Position numbers and translations under genes: made by a program
In this document: piece by piece, positions 41,794 through 50,099 of the stretch
Position numbering within the stretch: the stretch's first letter is position 1
Layout: each line of letters starts with the position of its first letter
Notes under the pieces: model-generated
The model's database searches: none
What the model was told of the DNA's origin: nothing
Seen by the model: the letters and a program-made list of their open reading frames with translations, nothing else
Source: Cyanobium sp. CZS48M
GTDB lineage: Bacteria > Cyanobacteriota > Cyanobacteriia > PCC-6307 > Cyanobiaceae
Direction of reading: 5' to 3'
DNA length: 53,390 nt
NCBI GenBank assembly: GCA_030373145.1
Contig: JAUCZK010000018.1
Location: 1-53,390 of the forward strand

Positions 41794-43776
41794 GTGGAGC
41801 ACGGTTCAGCTCGGGGTACAAGCCGGGGTTCAGACGGGGATTCAGCCGCCAGGGGCCGGGCCCAGCTGGCGGCGGCGGCGGCAGTGGGGCACACGGCCCG
41901 GATCAAGGAACCGCAGCTGCACCGTGGCCGGCTGTTCTGGCTGGAGCAACGCCCCGCCGAGCAGGGGCGGACCACCTTGATGCTGAGGCCCTCGCCCACA
42001 GCCGACGCCATCGAGCTCACCCCCGGCGCATGGAACCTGCGCAGCCGCGTCCATGGCTACGGCGGCGGCGTGGTGGCGGTGGAGCGGGGAGCCACCAGAC
42101 CCGACGGCGGGGAGCGGGTGGTGGTGGTGAACGATGGCGATCGCTGCCTCTGGCGGCTGGAGACCGACCAGCCCGGGGGGGCGCCCATCCGGCTCACCGA
42201 GCCAGGGGAGCGGGCCTTCGCCGACGGGCTGATCGATGGACGGCGGCAACGCTGGATCGGGGTGATGGAGGCCGGCGGTGTTGATCAGCTGGTGGCCGTG
42301 CCGCTGGAGGGGGGCGAGCCGCTGCTGCTGCGCCGGGCCCTCGATTTCTGTGGCTATGCCGCCCTCAGCCCCGATGGCGCCCAGCTGGCCTGGGTGGAGT
42401 GGCAGCAGCCGCACATGCCCTGGGACCGCAGCCAGCTCTGGCTGGCGGACGTGGAGCCCGAAGGCAACCTGGGCCCGGCGCGACTGATCGCCGGCTCCGG
42501 CGCCGCGGGGCAGCCGGCGGCCTGCTCGGTCTTCCAGCCCCTGTGGCTGGCCGCCGGTGACCTGGTGGTGGCCAACGACCGCCACGGCTGGTGGAACCTG
42601 GAACGACTGCGGACCACTGGCCCGGGGCCATGGCAGCCCCTGCTGCCGATGGAGGCGGAGTTCGCCATGCCGCAATGGGTGTATGGGATGCGCACCACCG
42701 CCTGGGACGGTCACCAGCTGGTGGCGGCCGCCTGCGCCCAAGGCCGCTGGCAGCTGGGCCGCGTGCTGCTTGGCACCGATAGCCCAGCTGGCGAGGCCGA
42801 GCAGGCTCTGGCGAGCTGGCAGCCGATGGACTGCCCCTTCGATGATCTCGAGGGGCTCTGGGCCGAGGACGGCCAGCTGGTGGCCGTGGCCGCCAGCGGC
42901 AGCACCGAAGCGGGTCTGCTCAGCCTCGATCTGGCCAGCGGCCGCTGGCGACACCAGCTGGCCACTGGCCTGCAGGCCACTCCGGCCCAGCAAGCAGCCA
43001 GCGGCCGCCCGGCTGAGGCGCTCTGGTTCGAGGGCCACGGCGGCCGACCCACCCACGCCTGGTACTACCCGCCGCAGGATGGGGGCAGCCCCGCAGCGCC
43101 GCTGCTGGTGAAGGGCCACAGCGGCCCCACGGCCATGGCCCGCACCGGCCTCAACCCCGCGATCCAGTTCTGGACCAGCCGCGGCTGGGGCGTGGTGGAT
43201 GTGAACTACGGCGGCTCCACGGGCTTCGGGCGGGCCTACCGCGAACGGCTCGACGGGCTCTGGGGTGTGGTGGATGTGGCCGACTGCGCCGCGGCGGCCC
43301 GCGCCCTGGTGGCGGCAGGCCGCGCCGACCCCGAGCGGATCGCGATCGAGGGGGGCAGCGCCGGTGGGTTCACCGTGCTGGCCGCCCTCTGCTTCAGCGA
43401 CACCTTCCGTGTGGGTGCCTGCCGCTACGCCGTGGCCGACCTCAGCGGCCTGGCCAGAGGCAGCCACCGCTTCGAGGCCCACTACCACGAAGGGCTGGTG
43501 GGTCCGTGGCCGCGGGAGCGTGCCACCTACGAAGCCCGCTCGCCCCTGCTCCATGCCGATCAGATCCGCGCTCCGGTGATCTTTTTTCAGGGTCTGCTGG
43601 ATCAGGTGGTGCCCCCGGAGCAGACAGAGCGGATCGTGGCGGCACTCGCCGCCAACCGGATTCCGGTGGAGCTGCATCGTTTTGCCGCTGAGGGGCATGG
43701 ATTCCGCAGCGGCGCCGTGCAGATTGAGGTGTTGGAGTCCACGGAAGCGTTCTTCCGTAAGCACCTGGCCCTTTGA
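41794..43776 (+). CDS. S9-family prolyl-oligopeptidase-like serine peptidase
   Basis: A 660-residue protein: N-terminal beta-propeller (repeats such as YAALSPDGAQLAWVEW) and a C-terminal alpha/beta-hydrolase with the nucleophile in AIEGGSAGGFTVLAAL, catalytic Asp in FFQGLLDQVVPPEQ and His in AAEGHGFRSGAVQ. Probably a cytosolic dipeptidyl/acylaminoacyl-type peptidase. Start GTG 41794. Its stop shares one base with the ATG of gltS. Confidence 0.92.
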   Translation: MEHGSARGTSRGSDGDSAARGRAQLAAAAAVGHTARIKEPQLHRGRLFWLEQRPAEQGRTTLMLRPSPTADAIELTPGAWNLRSRVHGYGGGVVAVERGATRPDGGERVVVVNDGDRCLWRLETDQPGGAPIRLTEPGERAFADGLIDGRRQRWIGVMEAGGVDQLVAVPLEGGEPLLLRRALDFCGYAALSPDGAQLAWVEWQQPHMPWDRSQLWLADVEPEGNLGPARLIAGSGAAGQPAACSVFQPLWLAAGDLVVANDRHGWWNLERLRTTGPGPWQPLLPMEAEFAMPQWVYGMRTTAWDGHQLVAAACAQGRWQLGRVLLGTDSPAGEAEQALASWQPMDCPFDDLEGLWAEDGQLVAVAASGSTEAGLLSLDLASGRWRHQLATGLQATPAQQAASGRPAEALWFEGHGGRPTHAWYYPPQDGGSPAAPLLVKGHSGPTAMARTGLNPAIQFWTSRGWGVVDVNYGGSTGFGRAYRERLDGLWGVVDVADCAAAARALVAAGRADPERIAIEGGSAGGFTVLAALCFSDTFRVGACRYAVADLSGLARGSHRFEAHYHEGLVGPWPRERATYEARSPLLHADQIRAPVIFFQGLLDQVVPPEQTERIVAALAANRIPVELHRFAAEGHGFRSGAVQIEVLESTEAFFRKHLAL

Positions 43777-45203
43777 TGCCCTTCATTCCCGTCAGCGTCA
43801 GGATTCTGGTGGAGGCCGTCGAGACACCGGCCGTGGCGCTGGTGGCCCTGGGCCTGGTGCTGGTGGTGGGCCGCAGCCTCGGCGATGTGCTCGGTCTGCG
43901 CCACTGGGGCATTCCCGAAGCCCTGCTGGCCGGGGTGCTGGGCCTGCTGGTGGCGCCGGCGGGGCTGCTGCCCCTGCTCAGCCAGCCAGTGATCGACATC
44001 TGGGAGCAACTGCCGATGGTGCTGCTCACCCTGGTGTTCGCCACGTTGCTGCTGGCCAAACCCCTGCCCAAGCTGGCCGGGCTGTGGCGGCCTCTCTCGG
44101 CGCAGGTGCTGCTGGCCCTCACTCTGGCCTTCGGCCAGTACATGGTGGGTGGCCTGGTGGTGCTGCTGTTGCTGCAACCCCTGCTGGGGGTCCATCCGCT
44201 GATGGCCTGCCTGATCGAGGTGGCCTACGAGGGCGGCCATGGGTCGGCCGCCGCCATGGGCGCCAGCTACTCCAGCCTGGGTTTTGAGGGCGGCGAGGCC
44301 CTGGGGCTGGCCATGGCCACCGTGGGCCTGCTGATCTCCACGGTGGTGGGGGGCCTGGTGGTGGTGCTGGCCCGCAGCCGGGGCTGGCTGATGGGGGGCT
44401 CCACGGTCGCGTCGGGGGTGGCGAATCCTCCGGAGCCGGTGGAAGGTGCCACGCCAGAACAGGCGGAAGTGCTGGCCGCCCAGTCCGAGCCGCCGCTCCC
44501 CCCACCGCCGGAGCTGAGATTTCCGGCCCTGGCCCTGAACCTGGCCCTGACGGGAATCGCCGTGGCCATCGGCGTGGTGGCCCTGGCCGGCCTGCGTCTG
44601 GTGGCCGACCGGGTGGGCGGTGGGCTGGCGATGGTGGTCGATGTGTTTCCGGTCTTCCCCCTGGCCCTGGTGGGGTCGCTGCTGGTGCGCTGGCTGCTGG
44701 AGCGATCCGGCAAGGACCACTGGGTCTCGACCCGGGTGCAGAACCGCCTGGGCACGGTGTCGGCCGATCTGCTGATCACGGCGGCGACGGCCTGCCTAGA
44801 TCTGACCCTGCTGGCCCACGACTGGAAATCGCTGACGGCCTTGGCCGTGGCAGGGCTGGCCTGGAATCTGGGGGTCGTGCTGCTGCTGGGTCCGCGCATC
44901 CTGCCCTCGGCCTGGTTCGAGCGGGGGATCCTCGAGTTTGGCCAGGCCACCGGCGTGGCGGCCAGCGGCCTGCTGCTGCTGCGCATGGCTGATCCCCTCG
45001 ATCGCAGCGAGGCCCTGCAGCCGTTCTCGATCAAACAACTGCTGCTGCAACCGTTCGTGGCCGGCGGGGTGATCACGGTGGTGGCGCCGCTGGCGGTGAG
45101 CAGCTGGGGCCTGCCCGCCTGGACCGGGCTCTGCCTGGCGCTGGTGCTGGTCTGGGGTGGGCTGGGGCTGGCCCTGATGGCCAGCTCGCGATCGGCCGCC
45201 TGA
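43776..45203 (+). CDS. gltS: GltS-type sodium:glutamate symporter
   Basis: A 475-residue protein with about ten membrane segments in two halves and a polar central loop (about residues 205-250). The first half has FEGGEALG and IEVAYEGGHGSAAAMG, typical of the GltS family signature (GGHGTA). Takes up glutamate with Na+. ATG 43776; TTG 43773 could also serve. Probably co-translated with the S9 peptidase gene; whether peptide and amino-acid use are linked is inference. Confidence 0.9.
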   Translation: MPFIPVSVRILVEAVETPAVALVALGLVLVVGRSLGDVLGLRHWGIPEALLAGVLGLLVAPAGLLPLLSQPVIDIWEQLPMVLLTLVFATLLLAKPLPKLAGLWRPLSAQVLLALTLAFGQYMVGGLVVLLLLQPLLGVHPLMACLIEVAYEGGHGSAAAMGASYSSLGFEGGEALGLAMATVGLLISTVVGGLVVVLARSRGWLMGGSTVASGVANPPEPVEGATPEQAEVLAAQSEPPLPPPPELRFPALALNLALTGIAVAIGVVALAGLRLVADRVGGGLAMVVDVFPVFPLALVGSLLVRWLLERSGKDHWVSTRVQNRLGTVSADLLITAATACLDLTLLAHDWKSLTALAVAGLAWNLGVVLLLGPRILPSAWFERGILEFGQATGVAASGLLLLRMADPLDRSEALQPFSIKQLLLQPFVAGGVITVVAPLAVSSWGLPAWTGLCLALVLVWGGLGLALMASSRSAA

Positions 45204-45208
45204 GGCCT

Positions 45209-47290
45209 TCAGCGCACCATCGCTGCCACATTGCCCCCATCCACGGTGAGCACCGCGCCGGTGGTGCGCTCCAGCAGAGCCAGGGCCACGAAGGCCTCGG
45301 CCACATCACTGGCCCTCACCTCTTCCCCCAGCAGGTTGCCGGCCATGTAGGCCTCCTCGCTGACTCCCCGGGCGGCGGAGCGCTTCTGGATCATGCCCTG
45401 ATCAAGCAGGCCGGAGCGGATGCGATCGGCATTGATGGCGTTGGCGCGAACCCCTTCGCCGCCGCCCTCGAGGGCGTATTGACGCATCAGGGCCAGCAGG
45501 GCCGCCTTGGCGATGCCGTAGGCGCCGAAACCGGGACCGGGGTTGAGCGCCTGCTTGCTGACGTTGAACAGCAGCTGACCACCCATGCCCTGGGCGCGGA
45601 ACAGGGCCATCGCCGCCTGGGCGACGCTCTGGTGGGCGAAGAAGTTGAGCTCGAAGCTGGCGCGCAGGTCGGCATCGCAGAGCTCGGCGATGTCACCGCT
45701 CCAGGCGGCGCCGGCATTGCTGACGACGATGTCGAGACCACCGAAGTGGGCCACCACCGCCGAGAGGGCCTGACGCACCGCCTGGGGATCGGTGAGATCG
45801 CAGGCCAGACCCAGGGCGCGGCGGCCGCAGCTGGCGGCCACCGCCAGGGCCGGCTCCACCAGACGATCGAGCACCGCCACATCGGCGCCGCGTTGGGCGA
45901 AGGCGCGGGCGGTGGCCGCGCCGATGGCGCCGGCCCCGCCGGTCACCAGCACCACCTGGCGGGCCAGGGGCAGCTCCCTGGCCTTGCCGAGCTTGGCCTG
46001 CTCCAGGCTCCAGTACTCCATGTCGAAGGTGTCGTCCTCGCCGACAGGTTGGAAGCGGCCCAGGGCCTCCGCCGCCAGCAGGGTGCGGGCCCAGGCCTCG
46101 GCGATGTCGGCGGTGACAGCGGCCTCCTGGGCGGAGCGGCCGAGGCCCACCAGCCCGAGGCCCGGCAGTGCCAGCACCCGCGGCAGCGGATCCAGCGGTG
46201 TGCGACCGCCGCCCACCCGAGCGTTCTGGCGTGCCACATAGGCCTTGTAGGCGCCAGTGAACCCCTCCAGCGCCGTAGCGGCGGCCGCCGACCAGCTGGC
46301 CAGATCAGTGGAGGCGGGCGGCAGCACCAGGGGCTGGGCCTTGGTGCGGATCACGTGGTCGGGGGTGGCCACACCACGGCTGGCCCAGGCGGCCAGGCGC
46401 TGATCATTGACCACCGCCAGGGCTGGCTCTGAGGTGCGCAGATCGAGCAACCAGCGGCGGGGGGCCGCTTCGGCCTCGGCGGCCCGGCTGAGCAGGCCGC
46501 GCAGCACCGGCAGCACAGCCGACGCGGGGAAGGGGGGCTCCGGCAGGGGCCGTGGCTGGCTGCGGGCGCTCACCCGGGCCAGGCGCTGTTCGGCTGCGCC
46601 CACCAGGGCCAGCATCCGCCCGTAGCTCTGCTCGGCCGTGGAGCCGAAGGAGAAGAGCCCGTGCTGCAGCAGCACCATGCCTTCGAGCTCCACGCCGGCG
46701 GCCCGGGCCCGCTGCTCGGCCGCCTCATAGGCCTCAGCCGCCGCCAGGGCCAGGGCGAAGCCGGGCATCACATAGGGAACGAGGGCGACGCGATCGCCAT
46801 AGACCTCGCGGCAGAGCGCTGCGGCATCGGGCTGATCGGCCAGGGCCAGCAGAGCGATCGAGTGGGTGTGATCGACGAATTTGTGGGGCAGAAAGGCGTG
46901 GAGGAGGGCCTCCACCGACGGGTTGGGGGCGGCGGGGTCGATCAGGTTGCGGCGCTGGGCGGCCACCATGTCCTCATCGCTGAGGTGCTCCAGCACCCGC
47001 AGGGCCTGCAGGGGCTCCAGGCGCACGGCCGGGTGGCCCGGAGGTTCGATCGTGGCCAGGTCCCAGCCGCTGCCCTTGACGCACAGCACCGGGATGGTCT
47101 CCCCCAGCAGGCCCGTGACCGTGGTTTTCACCGAGGTGTTGCCACCGCCATGCAGCACCAGATCAGGGTCGGCGCCCAGCAGGCGAGCGCTGTAGGTGCG
47201 CAGAGCCAGGTCTGCGCTGATGCCTTCGGCGCCGTAGCGGGCCACGGCGGCCTCGGCTTCGGCCTGCGACCAGCGGTTCTGACTCGGCAT
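45209..47290 (-). CDS. Bifunctional class II aldolase / short-chain alcohol dehydrogenase
   Basis: A 693-residue fusion. The N-part is a class II aldolase (LVLHGGGNTSVKTTV, VDHTHSIALLAL zinc histidines, VLLQHGLFSFG); the C-part is an SDR dehydrogenase (VLVTGGAGAIGAATARAF, DIVVSNAGAAW, catalytic Tyr-Lys in AYGIAKAALLAL). This is the RhaD/YuxG-like architecture: a ketose-1-phosphate is cleaved to DHAP and an aldehyde, which the SDR may reduce or oxidise. With mtnA 1.2 kb away on the same strand, 5-deoxyribulose-1-phosphate is a candidate substrate; rhamnulose or fuculose phosphate is an alternative. Confidence 0.88.
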   Translation of the reverse strand: MPSQNRWSQAEAEAAVARYGAEGISADLALRTYSARLLGADPDLVLHGGGNTSVKTTVTGLLGETIPVLCVKGSGWDLATIEPPGHPAVRLEPLQALRVLEHLSDEDMVAAQRRNLIDPAAPNPSVEALLHAFLPHKFVDHTHSIALLALADQPDAAALCREVYGDRVALVPYVMPGFALALAAAEAYEAAEQRARAAGVELEGMVLLQHGLFSFGSTAEQSYGRMLALVGAAEQRLARVSARSQPRPLPEPPFPASAVLPVLRGLLSRAAEAEAAPRRWLLDLRTSEPALAVVNDQRLAAWASRGVATPDHVIRTKAQPLVLPPASTDLASWSAAAATALEGFTGAYKAYVARQNARVGGGRTPLDPLPRVLALPGLGLVGLGRSAQEAAVTADIAEAWARTLLAAEALGRFQPVGEDDTFDMEYWSLEQAKLGKARELPLARQVVLVTGGAGAIGAATARAFAQRGADVAVLDRLVEPALAVAASCGRRALGLACDLTDPQAVRQALSAVVAHFGGLDIVVSNAGAAWSGDIAELCDADLRASFELNFFAHQSVAQAAMALFRAQGMGGQLLFNVSKQALNPGPGFGAYGIAKAALLALMRQYALEGGGEGVRANAINADRIRSGLLDQGMIQKRSAARGVSEEAYMAGNLLGEEVRASDVAEAFVALALLERTTGAVLTVDGGNVAAMVR

Positions 47291-47391
47291 CCGGCGGAGT
47301 GGCGGCGAATGGCCAGGAGGCTAGGGAAGGGCGCAGCAGCCGGACCCGTGCCAGCATCAAGGCCATTGAGCCGGCGCCAGCCGCCACGGCC

Positions 47392-48516
47392 ATGGGGCGA
47401 TCCAGCAGGTCGAGGCCAGCACTGCTGGGGCGCCGCACCCGCCGGCGGCCCCAGACGCGCACGGTCGGTGGCGGTGCCAAGACAGGCCTGGCCCCGGGCA
47501 CGATGGTGTTCGTGGGCGAGCGCAAGTGCGAACGCCCCCGGGTCGACATCATTGACTACAACTCCGAGCAGCTGAGCGAAGTCCAGGACGTTGAAGTGAA
47601 CCAGTGTTTCGAGCAGGCCCTCTCGGACACCAGCGTGACCTGGATCAACGTGAACGGTGTCCATGACGTGGGGCTGATCGAAACCCTCGGTGAGCATTTC
47701 GGCCTGCACCCGATGACACTGGAGGATCTAGTGAACACCACCCAGCGCCCCAAGGTAGAGGAATTCCCCTACTACCTCTTCATTGTGATGAAGATGATGG
47801 AGTTCAACAGCACCAGCCACGCCATCGACGTCGAGAACGTGAGCCTGATCCTGGGCAAGAACGTGGTGCTCTCCTTCCTGGAAGACGATGGGGACGTGTT
47901 CGACTCCCTGCGCGAACGCCTCAGGAAAGACAAGGGCCGGATCCGGCATATGAAGGCCGACTACCTGGCCTATTCCCTGATGGATACGGTGGTGGATCAC
48001 TACTTCTTGGCGATCGAGCAGATCGGGGATCGCATCGAAGCGATTGACGACAAGATCCTGGACGATCCACGGCAGAGCGACATCCAGGACATCCATTACC
48101 TCAAACGCGACGTTCTCAGCCTGCGCAAGGCGGCCTGGCCCTGCCGGGAAGTGATCAATGCCATCGAGAAGGGGGAGTCGGGTGTGCTCATGGCCAGCAA
48201 CAAAGTGTACTGGCGCGATCTCTACGACCACTCCATCCAGGTGATCGACATGGTGGAGACCTATCGCGACATCCTCGGCGGTATGCACGACACCTATCTC
48301 TCAAGCCTCAGCAACCGCATGAATGAGGTGATGAAAACGCTTACGATCATCTCATCGATCTTCATCCCGCTCACGTTCATCGCCGGGGTGTACGGCATGA
48401 ACTTCGTGAACATGCCGGAGCTGCGCTGGCCCCTCGGCTACCACGGAGTTCTGATCGTGATGTTAACGATCGGAGTGTGCCTGGTGATCTTTTTCCGTCG
48501 CAAGCGATGGCTCTGA
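47392..48516 (+). CDS. corA: Magnesium/cobalt transporter CorA
   Basis: A 374-residue CorA: cytosolic funnel domain (TWINVNGVHDVGLIETLGEH; HPMTLEDLVNTTQRPKVEEF) and two C-terminal helices with the YGMNF pore motif (IPLTFIAGVYGMNFVNMPEL). ATG 47392 was chosen to avoid the window before it, which is rich in Arg/Ala from an unrelated composition; the frame is open to 47299. The last 54 bases overlap the 3' end of mtnA on the other strand. Confidence 0.93.
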   Translation: MGRSSRSRPALLGRRTRRRPQTRTVGGGAKTGLAPGTMVFVGERKCERPRVDIIDYNSEQLSEVQDVEVNQCFEQALSDTSVTWINVNGVHDVGLIETLGEHFGLHPMTLEDLVNTTQRPKVEEFPYYLFIVMKMMEFNSTSHAIDVENVSLILGKNVVLSFLEDDGDVFDSLRERLRKDKGRIRHMKADYLAYSLMDTVVDHYFLAIEQIGDRIEAIDDKILDDPRQSDIQDIHYLKRDVLSLRKAAWPCREVINAIEKGESGVLMASNKVYWRDLYDHSIQVIDMVETYRDILGGMHDTYLSSLSNRMNEVMKTLTIISSIFIPLTFIAGVYGMNFVNMPELRWPLGYHGVLIVMLTIGVCLVIFFRRKRWL

Positions 48517-49641
48517 GCGGCTGGCCTCCCCCTCCAGCCCGTAGAGACCCCGCAGGCCCGCTTCACTGGCGGGCGCCACGCCCCGCTCGGTGATCAGGGC
48601 CGTCACCAGCCGCGCCGGGGTGACATCAAAGGCGGGATTGAAGCCGGCGCTGCCCCGGGGCGGCAGCTGCACCGTCACCAGCTCTCCGGCGGCGGCACCA
48701 GCCAAAGCCAGGCCCTGGATCTGGGTCACCTCGCCTGGGGAGCGGGCCTCGATCGGGATCTCGGCCACGCCGTCGGCGAGGGTCCAATCGATCGTGGAGG
48801 CGGGCAGGGCCACGTAGAAGGGCACGCCGTTGTCGTGGGCGGCGAGGGCCTTGAGGTAGGTGCCGATCTTGTTGCAGACATCCCCCGTGCGGGTGGTGCG
48901 GTCCGTGCCGACGATCACCGCATCGACGCGGCCGTGCTGCATCAGGTGGCCGCCGGCGTTGTCGACGATCACGGTGTGGGGCACCCCCTCGCGGCCGAGC
49001 TCGAAGGCGGTGAGGCTGGCGCCCTGGTTGCGAGGGCGCGTTTCATCCACCCAGACATGGATGGCCAGACCGGCGCGGTGGGCCTTGTAGATCGGCGCCA
49101 GGGCGGTGCCCCAGTCGACGGTGGCCAGCCAGCCGGCATTGCAGTGGGTGAGCACATTCAGGGGCTCGTGCTGTCGCTCAGGAGGCCGCTCGGCCGCCAG
49201 CCGCTGGAAGAGCGCCAGGCCGTGATCGCCGATCGCTGAGCACATGGCCACGTCGTCTTCGGCGATGGCGGCGGCGGCGGCAGCGGCGGCGGTGGCCCGC
49301 TCGGAGGGCGGCAGCGGCAGCACCCGATCACGCACCCGCTCCAGCGCCCAGCGCAGGTTGATGGCGGTGGGGCGGGTGGCGTTGAGCTGCTCAAAGGCGG
49401 CGGCCAGCGAGGCGTCGCCTGGATCCACCTGCAGGGCCAACATCAGGCCGTAGGCGCCCGTGACACCGATCAGGGGTGCGCCGCGCACCACCATCGTGGC
49501 GATCGCTTCGGCGGCCTGATCGAGGGTGGTGAGCGAGCGGGTGGCGAAGCGGTGGGGCAGAAGGGTCTGATCGATCACCCCCACCGAGCGACCGCCCTCC
49601 TCCAGCCAGATCGTGCGCCAGGCCCTGCCGTCGATGTTCAT
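48463..49641 (-). CDS. mtnA: S-methyl-5-thioribose-1-phosphate isomerase
   Basis: A 392-residue MtnA: RGAPLIGVTGAYGLMLAL, THCNAGWLATVDWGTALAP (catalytic Cys region), VDAVIVGTDRTTRTGDVCNK (catalytic Asp region) and ALPASTIDWTLADG. It converts methylthioribose-1-phosphate to the ribulose form in methionine salvage and also accepts 5-deoxyribose-1-phosphate. No mtnB, mtnC or mtnD is in the window. A charged tail follows VTALITERG. ATG 49641; 3' overlap with corA. Confidence 0.94.
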   Translation of the reverse strand: MNIDGRAWRTIWLEEGGRSVGVIDQTLLPHRFATRSLTTLDQAAEAIATMVVRGAPLIGVTGAYGLMLALQVDPGDASLAAAFEQLNATRPTAINLRWALERVRDRVLPLPPSERATAAAAAAAAIAEDDVAMCSAIGDHGLALFQRLAAERPPERQHEPLNVLTHCNAGWLATVDWGTALAPIYKAHRAGLAIHVWVDETRPRNQGASLTAFELGREGVPHTVIVDNAGGHLMQHGRVDAVIVGTDRTTRTGDVCNKIGTYLKALAAHDNGVPFYVALPASTIDWTLADGVAEIPIEARSPGEVTQIQGLALAGAAAGELVTVQLPPRGSAGFNPAFDVTPARLVTALITERGVAPASEAGLRGLYGLEGEASRSEPSLATEKDHQAHSDR

Positions 49642-49711
49642 TGGTGCCGCCCACGCCCAGAAACCGGTTCATGCTGACAAACTGCCCATCAGCTTCCCGG
49701 CGAGACGCGTG

Positions 49712-50083
49712 ATGCCGATCAACCCCGTCACCTGGTTCGAGCTCAACGTGAGTGATATCGAGCGGGCCAAAGCCTTCTACGGCGCTGTGTTCCAGGTGGA
49801 GTTCCAGGATCTCTCCAATCCGGAGATGGACTACTGGTGCTTTCCGATGGACGACCAGCAGATGGGCGCCGGCGGCGCACTGATGCGCATGGCCGGCTGT
49901 GAACCCGGCAAGGGCGGCACGATGGTGTACTTCAGCTGCGACGACTGCGCCGTGGAAGAAAGCCGCGTGCTGCCGGCCGGCGGGCGGGTGTGTCGCCCGA
50001 AGATGGCCATCGGTGAATTCGGCTTCATCTCGGTGGTGCTCGACACGGAGGGCAATTCGATCGGGCTCCATTCCCTGCGCTGA
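49712..50083 (+). CDS. VOC-family protein (second copy type)
   Basis: A 123-residue protein beginning INPVTWFELNVSDIERAKAF with YFSCDDCAVEESRVLPAGG and ending FGFISVVLDTEGNSIGLHS, the VOC fold found in small glyoxalase/bleomycin-resistance-like proteins. ATG 49712 fits the start of relatives. It is unlike the VOC protein at 11062-11496 in sequence. Substrate unknown. Confidence 0.88.
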   Translation: MPINPVTWFELNVSDIERAKAFYGAVFQVEFQDLSNPEMDYWCFPMDDQQMGAGGALMRMAGCEPGKGGTMVYFSCDDCAVEESRVLPAGGRVCRPKMAIGEFGFISVVLDTEGNSIGLHSLR

Positions 50084-50099
50084 GCCCATGCCCTGAGCG

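Noticed and set aside
41842-43764. 640-residue frame opposite the S9 peptidase
   Set aside because: Antisense shadow of a gene with a clear catalytic triad; low-complexity composition.
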